DNA of 44,570 bases, from assembly GCA_946406645.1 (NCBI GenBank), contig CAMJLD010000003.1, forward strand, positions 1 through 44,570. Reading direction: 5' to 3'. This document shows, one piece after another, positions 18,389 through 27,451 of this stretch. Source of the DNA: an uncultured Candidatus Saccharibacteria bacterium (GTDB lineage Bacteria; Patescibacteriota; Saccharimonadia; Saccharimonadales; Saccharimonadaceae). The notes below the pieces were generated by a model. The model saw nothing but the letters and a program-made list of their open reading frames with translations. It was not told the DNA's origin and did not search any database. Made by a program: the position numbers and the translations under genes. Position 1 is the first letter of the stretch. The number at the start of each line of letters is the position of its first letter.

Positions 18389-19279
18389 CTAGCGGAAAAG
18401 TCCTTTTTTCGCGGACTTGAACTGTTCGATGAGTTCTTTTTGTTTCTTCGTCAGGTTCTTTGGAATCTCGACGTTGATCGTAACAATATGCGGACCACGC
18501 TGGTCGGAGCCGAGGCGTGGGGCGCCATGGCCGGAAAGCTTGAAGTTGGTGCCTGGCTGAGTGCCGGCAGGAACCTTCATGCGAATCTTACCATCAACAG
18601 TCTCGACATCAATTTCGGTGCCGAGCACAGCGTCAACCATCGGGATAGTAACTTCAGAGAGAATTAGTTCGCCTTCGCGAGTGAGATGCTTGTGCGCTCG
18701 GACGCGGATTTCGACATAAAGGTCGCCGCGCTGGCCGTCGGCAGTCGGTGCTGCCCCGCCCTTGCCATTCAAGCGAATGGACTGGCCATCATAAATACCG
18801 GCTGGAATCTTGAGCTTAACCTGCTGGCCCTCGATAGCAATAGTCTTGGTTGTGCCAAAAATTGCGTCTTCAAAATCAATCGTAATACTAGTGCGAAAAT
18901 CCTGGCCACGACGCGCTGCGCGGAAACCGCCACCGCCGAAACCAAAGATGCTACCGAGAATATCCTCGAAGCCGCCAGCGCCGCCAAAGTCGAAATTGAA
19001 ACTCTGGCCATTGGCGCCGCGAAAACCGGCAAATGGATCGCCACCACCGTCGCCGCCAACACCGGCATGACCGAATTGGTCATAACGACTACGTTTGGTC
19101 TTATCGCTCAAGACAGAATAGGCTTCGTTCGCTTCTTTAAACTTCTCTTCGGCCGCTTTGTCGCCAGGGTTTTTGTCAGGATGATATTTGATAGCGAGCT
19201 TACGAAAAGCCTTCTTAATTTCATCATCAGATGCGTCTTTTTTGACGCCTAGAACTTCGTAATAATCACGTTTGCTCAT
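18389..19279 (-). CDS. DnaJ/CbpA-type J-domain chaperone without zinc finger
   Basis: [38 protein letters not shown] (HPD), G/F-rich region, C-terminal domains; no CXXCXGXG repeats. Confidence 0.93.
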   Translation of the reverse strand: MSKRDYYEVLGVKKDASDDEIKKAFRKLAIKYHPDKNPGDKAAEEKFKEANEAYSVLSDKTKRSRYDQFGHAGVGGDGGGDPFAGFRGANGQSFNFDFGGAGGFEDILGSIFGFGGGGFRAARRGQDFRTSITIDFEDAIFGTTKTIAIEGQQVKLKIPAGIYDGQSIRLNGKGGAAPTADGQRGDLYVEIRVRAHKHLTREGELILSEVTIPMVDAVLGTEIDVETVDGKIRMKVPAGTQPGTNFKLSGHGAPRLGSDQRGPHIVTINVEIPKNLTKKQKELIEQFKSAKKGLFR

Positions 19280-19287
19280 ACCATAAA

Positions 19288-19325
19288 AGTATAGCATTTA
19301 GCACTCTACTATGCAAGAGTGCTAA
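19288..19325 (-). promoter_or_regulatory. CIRCE-like HrcA operator overlapping the dnaJ promoter
   Basis: TTAGCACTC-N10-GAGTGCTAA at 19298-19325 (arms match CIRCE 9/9). Minus strand -35 TTGCAT (19316-19311), 17 bp, -10 TATACT (19293-19288). Confidence 0.85.
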
Positions 19326-20269
19326 TTCATGATCATGATACCGGCCACAATGAAGACCGAAGAGATAATATAACGAATTAGAATGCGTTTTGTTAGACGT
19401 TTGCCATGGATAAACTTCGGGAAGATTTTGCCGAGGAAGACTGTGAAGAAGAAGGAGGCGAAGAGGTTCGTGACTTTGCTGACTACCGTCATCATAGCCA
19501 CGACTGGAACTATGAGGAGACCATACTTGAAGAGGAGCTCGCCGAGAAGAAGTGAGAGGTTGTCGGCGACGAGCGCGAGGATGTTGCGATTGCGTTTCTT
19601 GCTCGTTACGAAAACCGTCTTAATAGCGCTGCGCCACTTGCTGTTGCAAATAAATAAAACAATTACCGTCACGGCCGAGCCGAGCATAAAGAAGAAAAAG
19701 CTCTGCGCAAAGAGCGTCGTGTCGGAGAGATAATCTTTCGAAAAATAGACGAAGACAATGTCCGAGAGAATTGAAAAGAAGGACGAGATGATAGTCAAAA
19801 TGACGACAGTTAGGTCAGCTTTGCTCCGCTCTTTTTTCGAGGAGTTTCCTGTCACGACGACGGCGATTGCAATCATAATCGACAAGAAGCCAAGGCCTTG
19901 AGCAGGAGTGATTTTCTCGCCAAGAATCAAAACGCCGAGGCCGAGCGAAATAAGCGGGCTAAGCTGGCTAAAGATAATAACATCAGCAGCATCGCCAGCT
20001 TGGAGTGCTTTGTAGGCAAAGATTGAGCCGAAGACATTGATGGCGCCAGCAAGAACAAAGCCAAGCGCAGTGATAAGCGGCAAAATGAGTACGATGCGAC
20101 CAAAAATCGCGTACATCAAAATCATACCGACCACAAAATACGGTAGATGCATGATGATTAGGGCGCCAGCACGATTTTTCGGGAAGGCTACGTCAGCCAA
20201 AAAATTCTGGATATAGCTACCGCTCGTATAGAAAAGCTGCGCGAAAATAGGAAAGATTGCCCACAACAT
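19322..20269 (-). CDS. EamA/DMT-superfamily-like multi-TM transporter
   Basis: 315 aa, ~10 TM; GAINVFGSIFAYKALQAGDAADVIIFSQLSPLISLGLGVLILGEKIT. Confidence 0.8.
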   Translation of the reverse strand: MLWAIFPIFAQLFYTSGSYIQNFLADVAFPKNRAGALIIMHLPYFVVGMILMYAIFGRIVLILPLITALGFVLAGAINVFGSIFAYKALQAGDAADVIIFSQLSPLISLGLGVLILGEKITPAQGLGFLSIMIAIAVVVTGNSSKKERSKADLTVVILTIISSFFSILSDIVFVYFSKDYLSDTTLFAQSFFFFMLGSAVTVIVLFICNSKWRSAIKTVFVTSKKRNRNILALVADNLSLLLGELLFKYGLLIVPVVAMMTVVSKVTNLFASFFFTVFLGKIFPKFIHGKRLTKRILIRYIISSVFIVAGIMIMN

Positions 20270-20283
20270 ACTATTATTATACC

Positions 20284-21012
20284 CTATTCGTCCTTGCGCG
20301 CCGCAACAGCACTCGAGGATGCGTCGTTATCGAAGTCGTCTTTGATTTCGCGATTGAAAAGAATCGAGATAAGCGTGCCGAGTTCGGCATAGCCGAGGAG
20401 TTTTTCCTTGTCGTCGATAATTAAAACGTAATCCGTGCGGTTACGTAAGAATACAGCTAGGAGTTGTTCGAGCGTATAGTCGAAGCGAGCAAAAGCAACG
20501 CCAGTCTCCATGAGCTTTGCGACTGGTTCGTTTTTGCCAATATGAAGCAAGTCAAGCTTGTCAGTTCGAAGCAGGCCGCAAACTTTTTCGTTGCGATTGA
20601 GCACCGGAAAAACAGTATCGCCGGTTTTATAGAGCTTGTCGAGCGTGAGTGGACCGAGAGAATCCTTTTCATTCAAAAAAGTAATGTCCTCCTTCGGCAT
20701 CATGACGAGCGAGGCTTTGCGAGATTTGAAAGCCATAGCGCCAGAAATAAGATTGCGATCGCGAATACTGAGTGCTTCCGTCGGAGTGCGGCGAATAATC
20801 TCGACGAGATCTTTTTCGGATTCGGGAGTGTAGTTTTTGTGCTCCTCTTTTATAGCGGCTTTGAGTTTCTTATCATATTCGGCTTCGAGCTTTGCCTGGG
20901 CAGCCTCGCGGGCAGCCTTGCCCTTCGCAATCGGAACAGCGCGAAAACGGTCAAAGTGCCGGTCGAAGAAACCGACGAGTTTGGTCATTAACTTTTTCAG
21001 AAATGACTTCAT
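20284..21012 (-). CDS. CBS-domain pair protein
   Basis: MPKEDITFLNEKDSLGPLTLDKLYKTGDTVFPVLNRNEKVCGLL and DYVLIIDDKEKLLGYAELGTLISIL. Confidence 0.75.
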   Translation of the reverse strand: MKSFLKKLMTKLVGFFDRHFDRFRAVPIAKGKAAREAAQAKLEAEYDKKLKAAIKEEHKNYTPESEKDLVEIIRRTPTEALSIRDRNLISGAMAFKSRKASLVMMPKEDITFLNEKDSLGPLTLDKLYKTGDTVFPVLNRNEKVCGLLRTDKLDLLHIGKNEPVAKLMETGVAFARFDYTLEQLLAVFLRNRTDYVLIIDDKEKLLGYAELGTLISILFNREIKDDFDNDASSSAVAARKDE

Positions 21013-21019
21013 GCTTTAA

Positions 21020-21769
21020 TTATAGCAGATAGTCAGATATAGCCTTGACGACGGCCTCTGGATTCTCGTAATTGATAAGATGGCCAACGCCGGCAACCTC
21101 GATATAGTTGGCGCCGTTTTTCGTGGCACGCTCTTTGGCGAGCTTAGCCGGGGTGAGGCGATCTTTTTCGCCCATGATATAGAGAATGTCCATCTTATTT
21201 ACTGGCACAGTCTGCTCTTTCATGGAAATTTTGATATCTTCGAGGAGGCCGTTGCCGCTATTGACGTTGCCAGAGTATTTGTAATGCATCTCGTCGATTT
21301 TCTTACTCTGTTTTTTATCAGAGGTTAGATAATGAGAAATACAGAACGAAGCGAGCTTACTGCGCATAAGCCCAAGGCGCGGACGCGGCGGAAGAAGATG
21401 GAGCGCGGCGTTAGTTAGTGCGCAGCGGACGTTGCTGGATTTTTGCTTAAAATCCGAGCGAAAAATTGGGGAGATAAAGACGGCTTTTGATTGAGTCTTA
21501 TCTGGGTGGGTAGCAAGATAGTGCGAAGCAATGATGGACCCCATCGAGTGGGCGACAATAAAAGGCTTCTCTTTCTGGGCATCAACTAGCCCGTCAATCC
21601 ACTTCGAGTAGGAATCGAGGGTTTTCTTGCTGAGACTGTCAGCCTTGCCATAACCTGGCAAATCCGGGTTTACGACGTCGAAGCCCTTTTTCTCGAGCAT
21701 TTCGGCGACTTCCTGGAGACCGTGATGGTCGCCGCGCAAGCCGTGGAGTAAAATGATTTTCATTTTCAT
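21020..21769 (-). CDS. Alpha/beta hydrolase
   Basis: ILLHGLRGDHHGLQEVAEML, nucleophile elbow AHSMGS, C-terminal GVGHLINYENPEAV. Confidence 0.88.
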   Translation of the reverse strand: MKMKIILLHGLRGDHHGLQEVAEMLEKKGFDVVNPDLPGYGKADSLSKKTLDSYSKWIDGLVDAQKEKPFIVAHSMGSIIASHYLATHPDKTQSKAVFISPIFRSDFKQKSSNVRCALTNAALHLLPPRPRLGLMRSKLASFCISHYLTSDKKQSKKIDEMHYKYSGNVNSGNGLLEDIKISMKEQTVPVNKMDILYIMGEKDRLTPAKLAKERATKNGANYIEVAGVGHLINYENPEAVVKAISDYLL

Positions 21770-22701
21770 ATTCTAGATATAACCTTTCTCGCTTCCGCGA
21801 TTGTTTTTGTTTGCATTAGCTCGGCGCGCAGGTCGGATGCGCCCGGGAAATTATTGACGTAAATCTTATAAAAATGCTTCAGCGGGTCGTATGGATGAAG
21901 CTCATACTTTTCATAGAGGTCGAGGTGGTAATTCATGAGATCGAGAAGCTCTTCGCGAGTATGCTCTTTTGGAGTCTTTTCGAAGCAAAATGGGTTTTGG
22001 AAGACGCCGCGACCAATCATGATGCCGTCAACGCCCTGCTCTACGAACTTCTGCGCCTCAGCAGCGGACTTAATATCGCCGTTAATAATCAGTTTCGTAT
22101 CTGGTGAAAGCTGGTTTTTTAGCTCAACAATCTCTGGAATTAGCTCGTAGTGGGCGTCGACTTTGGACATCTCCTTCTTCGTGCGTAGGTGAACCGTGAG
22201 GGTGGCCGGATGCTCCTCGAGCAGATTCGTCAGCCAGGCCTTCCATTCATTGGTTTTCGTATAGCCGAGGCGGGTTTTAACAGATACAGTAATACCCTCG
22301 ACTTCCTTAGCGGCTTCCAAAATATCTTTGGCTAGTTCAGGGGTGCGGATAAGACCAGAGCCACCACCGGTAGCCACGACATGACGTTCCGGACAGCCCA
22401 TGTTGATATCTACCGCCTGAAAACCGAGATTTTTAACCGCTTCAACGGTTTCTTTGAACATTTCTGGGTTTTTACCCCATATTTGAGCGACAATTGGCTG
22501 CTCGGCCGGCTCGAATCTCAGACGTTCAAGCGCATTCGGGCGACCTTTCTCGCTAGAGTAACTATTGACGTTCGTGAACTCCGTAAAAAAGATATCCGGG
22601 CGAGCGGCTCGGGCGATCACTTGGCGAAAGGCTATATCTGTTACGCCCTCCATTGGGGCGAGGCAAGTAAAGCCTTTTTCGAACTGAGACCAGAAATTCA
22701 T
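21766..22701 (-). CDS. tRNA-dihydrouridine synthase family protein
   Basis: CLAPMEGVTDIAFRQVIAR; VDINMGCPERHVVATGGGSGLI; INGDIKSAAEA; VDGIMIGRGVFQNPF. Start 22701 follows TATAAT-N7. Confidence 0.92.
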   Translation of the reverse strand: MNFWSQFEKGFTCLAPMEGVTDIAFRQVIARAARPDIFFTEFTNVNSYSSEKGRPNALERLRFEPAEQPIVAQIWGKNPEMFKETVEAVKNLGFQAVDINMGCPERHVVATGGGSGLIRTPELAKDILEAAKEVEGITVSVKTRLGYTKTNEWKAWLTNLLEEHPATLTVHLRTKKEMSKVDAHYELIPEIVELKNQLSPDTKLIINGDIKSAAEAQKFVEQGVDGIMIGRGVFQNPFCFEKTPKEHTREELLDLMNYHLDLYEKYELHPYDPLKHFYKIYVNNFPGASDLRAELMQTKTIAEARKVISRI

Positions 22702-22721
22702 CAGAAATATTATATAACAGG

Positions 22722-22750
22722 TTGACATTTTTCGCTATTAGTGGTATAAT
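22722..22750 (+). promoter_or_regulatory. Consensus sigma70 promoter TTGACA-N17-TATAAT
   Basis: TTGACA 22722-22727, 17-bp spacer, TATAAT 22745-22750, upstream of the 22851 lipoprotein ORF. Confidence 0.85.
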
Positions 22751-22850
22751 GAAAGCATATATACATTGTACCTTTAGAGCTTAAATTCTTTATTCTAGAA
22801 GTATCTAGAGATGCAATGATTTTCCAATTCTTCGAAAGGGGGACATAACA

Positions 22851-23636
22851 ATGAAGTACAATATTGGAAAAAGGATGATAGGTTGTTTGGTAGTACTGGC
22901 ACTCATTATGTCGGTCCTCCTTACAGCTTGTGATGGAACAAGTGGCTCTTCAAATGTTAGCAACGATAGAGAGACCACCTTTACTGGGGAGACACAGAAC
23001 ACTGTGAATCCCGACGTTTCAGAGCCTAATCAGAGCATCCCTAGTGACGCTATGATTACTGAAACCGAAACCGAGAGCACAGCACCCGTAAAGAATGGTA
23101 ATACTTACACTATTAACGGTGTCGAGTTTACCATCTCTGTAAGGATTGAGGACTATCTGTATGATCTTCCTGGAAGCGATGCTAAGTATATCGACTTAGA
23201 TAAGTTTATGGAGGCGTATGGATTCGAATCGACCGAGAAGTGGCCCGAGGAAAGATGCTCTTATACCAATAGCACTGGTATTAGCATTCTTTTAGACAGA
23301 ATAGATGCATCAATTTATTCTAATGGCCTCGGGGTATGCACATCTGCCGCTATCGCTTACCCGTCCGACTTCTCCAGGGACGGTGCCATTGCCCTTATCA
23401 CGATGAGCAGCGATTATCCTCTCGATAAGGAAAATCATGTTTATGCAGTAAACGGTTATATTGAGGACGGAAAGCGATACGAGAAGTATTACGTTTCCCA
23501 GGAAATGCTGGTAGTGTTCGCCGTAGCATTCGACGCACTGAATGAGACTGGCTCAACGGCTTCCGCCGTCGAACCGCTGGCTCGCGCACTCGAATGTACG
23601 ACAGTAAACGACGTAAGAAAATTGTGCATAATGTAA
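22851..23636 (+). CDS. Putative lipoprotein of unknown function
   Basis: Signal peptide with lipobox MIGCLVVLALIMSVLLTAC; SD-like GAAAGGGGG upstream; Thr/Ser/Glu-rich linker then globular region. Confidence 0.8.
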   Translation: MKYNIGKRMIGCLVVLALIMSVLLTACDGTSGSSNVSNDRETTFTGETQNTVNPDVSEPNQSIPSDAMITETETESTAPVKNGNTYTINGVEFTISVRIEDYLYDLPGSDAKYIDLDKFMEAYGFESTEKWPEERCSYTNSTGISILLDRIDASIYSNGLGVCTSAAIAYPSDFSRDGAIALITMSSDYPLDKENHVYAVNGYIEDGKRYEKYYVSQEMLVVFAVAFDALNETGSTASAVEPLARALECTTVNDVRKLCIM

Positions 23637-23690
23637 AATCGTTTCACGTAGAGTTAATCTCTAGAATAAGAAGAGCAAGCTCATCTTTTC

Positions 23691-23724
23691 CCTCCGGGCC
23701 AGCTAACAGCCCGGAGGTTTTCTT
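23691..23724 (+). terminator. Rho-independent terminator of the lipoprotein gene
   Basis: CCTCCGGGC cagctaaca GCCCGGAGG TTTTCTT (perfect 9-bp stem). Confidence 0.9.
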
Positions 23725-26700
23725 ATGCAATAGTATAGTCCCTGCGGACGATGTAGGTCACGGTGCCGGTATTTTTATAATTATCTATAATTTCAATCGC
23801 GTTTTCTTCGAAATAGACCTCTTCTGACTCGTCTTCGACTGATGCGTATGGGGCATAGTCTGCTGGTTTATAGTTTTGAGCAAAGTTAGCTAGCTTCATA
23901 TAATTTAAGGCTATTACTACATTTTCCTTAGTCATACCGGTCTTGCGCGCGAGGACGCCCTCAAGGCTATTATCTAATGGATGCTCTTCATAATATGTCC
24001 TTAGGGCAGCAGTTACGGCGCTCTCTTCGATGAGACCCATACCTTCGAGAAGGCTCTGGTCGCTAATGTAGCGCTGCATATATTTAACCTTCGTATTCCA
24101 ATCGGGGACCAGCCCTAATGACTCCGCCGTCGTCTTTTCCCCCGACTTAATGCCAACAGATAGTGCTTCTCCATTATTTTTTGTCACTCCGACTTCGCCA
24201 GTGACGTAACCAAGATACTTTAGGGCGGTCGCATTATTATAGATATCTACCACTTCGCCAATTGCAGGAGTTGCGCTTATTGTTGTGGAGACGGCGCCAC
24301 CACTATTCAAAATCTGAACGTCATTAATGATATTCTGGTCGGCAACGCCTATTTCAGACTCACGTTGAGTATAATAAACGATGTATTCCATACACTCAGA
24401 ATTTTGCTTAATCGCAGGATTATCGCTACCGTCGTCTTCGAAACAATCTTGAAGTGCAGCTGAATACTCTAGCGGATCCATATCGAGCGTCGAGACATCC
24501 TCAATCATTAGTGGCTCGCAGAAAGCATCACCCGCAAGCGCATGCACGCTATCGAGGTTCGAGCAATATTTATGCGTATATTCCTGCAAATACTCAGCGT
24601 CGCTCGCGATTGATACGGCGGATGCTTTTGGTAGAAGGCTGCTAAATGATTTTACGGCCGTGTTGCCGAAGGCCGCCAGAGCTCCTAGTGGCGTGTTCAA
24701 TGAGTTTGCCATTACGCTTACCTGCCGGATTAGACTACCGAGGAAGGTATACTGCGAGGTTGGGTCGAATGGGCTATGAGTGGCACGTACATACTGACCG
24801 TTTTCATCTTCGACTTTCTGTGCGACTTTTTCATATTCTATATACGATTCTTTTGTAGCAACAGAGCTAGATCTGGCCTGAGCATTCTTGTTTTCAATAT
24901 CCATTATCCCCTCCGCTATGACATGCCCTAGCTGTTTCCCGAACAGTTGCGTAGTAATATCCAGAACGAGCCAGTTGGCAATCTTCGGCACGAGGAAGGA
25001 AACGAGCCCAGTAATAATTGCCTGGGTAGTAACGCCGACCGCAATTTGAGTGCTAATATTTGCTACCGCATCCGAACAGCCGACCGCTGCGGTTATTGGG
25101 AAGAAGCACGCTAAAACGTCGAGCACGTTGCGCCCCTCCTCTAAGAGCGACGTAACACTGGTGGCAATCTGGATTGATGCGCAAGTCATAAACGACGCCA
25201 TCGATATGCCAAAAGCCTTCATAAAGGGCGCTAGGCCGCCAAGATTAGCGAGTGGATTTAGCGCACCGGTGCCCTCATCGGGAGCGCGCGGTCTACCTTC
25301 GTACTTTGAGATAATGCTGCTCGCTTCTATTGCGGAACCAGTCTCTTCGATAGTGTCCATCTTCGTACCTTCAGCGCTATTAAAAAAACCTGTCTTATAT
25401 ATGTTTGTGGCGGGAGTCAAGAGCATGCCAGCCATCGTATTGAATATATCGCCCTTGTTGTCGCCAGCCTGAGCCTTCTGGAAGACTTCGAAGAACTGAA
25501 GCGCAGTTTGACGGACCTGCATCATATTTAGTGCACGCATGAGATTCATGACGGAGCCAATAATACTAGAAGCCATACAGCCCCATTGCGCAACCTGCGA
25601 AAGAGCGGCGCCAAACTTCCCTTTCTTCGTCTGAGCCATACCATTCACTTTTGCTTCGATTACTTCTGGCGTTGCGCCTTTTTTGATGCCACCAAAATCA
25701 AGAACGTCACCGCTCTTCCTTTTCATTTCTATGTTGTCGTGGTCGCCTTCGCCAATTTCGGTCTCATTCGAAATCTTTCCTTTCGATAAGTCTGGGTCTT
25801 CCGAATCTTCTGACGTCAGCCGCTTAACATCATCAACGTCCCCCTTGTCGGATTTGCTAGACTTATTTCTCGATAAGTGGAACTTAGCAAAAAGTGCTTT
25901 TATCTTCGAGTCGAACCAATACCGCACACGACTGCGCCAAGTCATCGTGCCCTCTTGGAGAGCAATAGACATATCTGTCTTCCCCTTCATCGCGGTACTG
26001 TAGTCGATAATATTATCAGTATCTAGGAAGCCACGCTTCACGGCGCCTTTACTCGGCTCTATTATCTGATCACCAAAACGCAAAACTTTGACACCATCAA
26101 TTTCGTCTACCTCAAAGCCTTTAGCGTTGAGGCGTTTTTCCTGAGTCTTGGTAATCTTGAATTCGTCAGGATGGAATATCTTCGTGAGCTTCTTCGCTTC
26201 ATAAGTTTTGCCGTTCACCGTGACGATCTGCTTACGCGAAAGCGGGTTCATCATTTTTCTCATGAGGCTGTCGGTGCGGGCGCTAGTGAGGTTTAGCGGA
26301 TCTTCGCCCTGGAAGACAGAAACGAGGCTGAATGGGGCGAGGCTCTGGGCGCCGTATATCAAGAAAGCGGCCGAAATCAGGAGGCCGATAATACCCATGA
26401 CTGGGCCGGATTTTTTGAATTGACTGGCAGCTTTGGCCCAGTTGCCACTACGAGCAGCTTTAACGCCCTCGACGGAGTTTTTGAATTGCTCTTTTTTCTT
26501 ATCTGCTTCGTTTTTGACGTTATTCTCTTTCTCGCCGAGCGAAGCATTCTTGTCGCCGCCGCGGCCATTTTTATTCGGATCATCACTAGCGGAAGCTTCG
26601 TTGGCCTGCAAAATATTGCGGCCCATATTGCCACTGTCTTTGGCGCCAGCATCGCCGCCTTTGGCGTCTTTCATGAAGTCTGGAGTGTTGCTTTCTTTGG

Positions 26701-26758
26701 CATAGTCATTAATGCCCGTTTTCGAGCTCCCACCGCCATTATCCATTGCCTCACTCAT
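23723..26758 (-). CDS. Large (1011 aa) multi-TM protein of unknown function
   Basis: Gly/Asn/Lys-rich N-terminal ~110 aa, then hydrophobic segments GPVMGIIGLLISAAFLIYGAQSL, CMASSIIGSVMNLM, VLDVLACFFPITAAVGC, ITGLVSFLVPKIANWLV. Confidence 0.8.
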   Translation of the reverse strand: MSEAMDNGGGSSKTGINDYAKESNTPDFMKDAKGGDAGAKDSGNMGRNILQANEASASDDPNKNGRGGDKNASLGEKENNVKNEADKKKEQFKNSVEGVKAARSGNWAKAASQFKKSGPVMGIIGLLISAAFLIYGAQSLAPFSLVSVFQGEDPLNLTSARTDSLMRKMMNPLSRKQIVTVNGKTYEAKKLTKIFHPDEFKITKTQEKRLNAKGFEVDEIDGVKVLRFGDQIIEPSKGAVKRGFLDTDNIIDYSTAMKGKTDMSIALQEGTMTWRSRVRYWFDSKIKALFAKFHLSRNKSSKSDKGDVDDVKRLTSEDSEDPDLSKGKISNETEIGEGDHDNIEMKRKSGDVLDFGGIKKGATPEVIEAKVNGMAQTKKGKFGAALSQVAQWGCMASSIIGSVMNLMRALNMMQVRQTALQFFEVFQKAQAGDNKGDIFNTMAGMLLTPATNIYKTGFFNSAEGTKMDTIEETGSAIEASSIISKYEGRPRAPDEGTGALNPLANLGGLAPFMKAFGISMASFMTCASIQIATSVTSLLEEGRNVLDVLACFFPITAAVGCSDAVANISTQIAVGVTTQAIITGLVSFLVPKIANWLVLDITTQLFGKQLGHVIAEGIMDIENKNAQARSSSVATKESYIEYEKVAQKVEDENGQYVRATHSPFDPTSQYTFLGSLIRQVSVMANSLNTPLGALAAFGNTAVKSFSSLLPKASAVSIASDAEYLQEYTHKYCSNLDSVHALAGDAFCEPLMIEDVSTLDMDPLEYSAALQDCFEDDGSDNPAIKQNSECMEYIVYYTQRESEIGVADQNIINDVQILNSGGAVSTTISATPAIGEVVDIYNNATALKYLGYVTGEVGVTKNNGEALSVGIKSGEKTTAESLGLVPDWNTKVKYMQRYISDQSLLEGMGLIEESAVTAALRTYYEEHPLDNSLEGVLARKTGMTKENVVIALNYMKLANFAQNYKPADYAPYASVEDESEEVYFEENAIEIIDNYKNTGTVTYIVRRDYTIA

Positions 26759-26842
26759 ACTTGTTTTATTATAGCATAATTACGCTTATGCTCTTGATTT
26801 TTCTTCTCTCTTATGCCTATAATATTTATAGGAGTTATACCT

Positions 26843-27451
26843 ATGGCAAAAAACAAAAAGAAAAGCAAACATATTTCTGACATTTTAACCTTTGTAATTG
26901 CCGCCATTTTGGTGGCTGTTATCGTATTTGGCGTAGTCGTCATGATTCGCCAAAACTCACCGAGCGAGAGCGAGCAGCCAAAAGAAGCGCGCAATACAAA
27001 TACCGCATCCGATATTATTCAGACTGAAGAAGATTTGAAAGACGAAGACAAGGTCGCCGAGTCTAGCAACGACGCGAAGGACCGCGCCGAAGCGCAAGCG
27101 CGCAACGAAGAGGAGGATCGCCGCTCGGTCGAACAAACCCCTTCCGGCCTAAAGGTCGCAAAGCCGATGATTACTTTCGTCGATAATTCTCGTGATCCAA
27201 ATTTCGTAGACGTCGGCGGCGATGTTAGCAACATCAACGAGGAAGGTGGCAAGTGCACTATTGTATTCAGCAAGGGCTCCGATGTCGTCTCCGTAACGAC
27301 TAATACTTTACCAAATGCAGGTTACATTTCTTGCGAAACAGGTAGCATTGATAAAAGCAAGCTCACGGCCGGCAAATGGTCAGTAAAGATTCAATACAAA
27401 TCTAACTACGCGGAGGGCGAGAGTGAGGCGCAGAGTTACACGGTGGAATAA
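26843..27451 (+). CDS. Membrane-anchored extracytoplasmic hypothetical protein
   Basis: MAKNKKKSKHISDILTFVIAAILVAVIVFGVVVMI TM anchor; SD taggag before 26843 ATG; beta-rich C-terminal half. Confidence 0.75.
   Translation: MAKNKKKSKHISDILTFVIAAILVAVIVFGVVVMIRQNSPSESEQPKEARNTNTASDIIQTEEDLKDEDKVAESSNDAKDRAEAQARNEEEDRRSVEQTPSGLKVAKPMITFVDNSRDPNFVDVGGDVSNINEEGGKCTIVFSKGSDVVSVTTNTLPNAGYISCETGSIDKSKLTAGKWSVKIQYKSNYAEGESEAQSYTVE

Noticed and set aside
22722-23724. Insertion sequence or integron cassette around the lipoprotein gene
   Set aside because: No transposase, integrase, terminal inverted repeats or target-site duplication seen at the edges.
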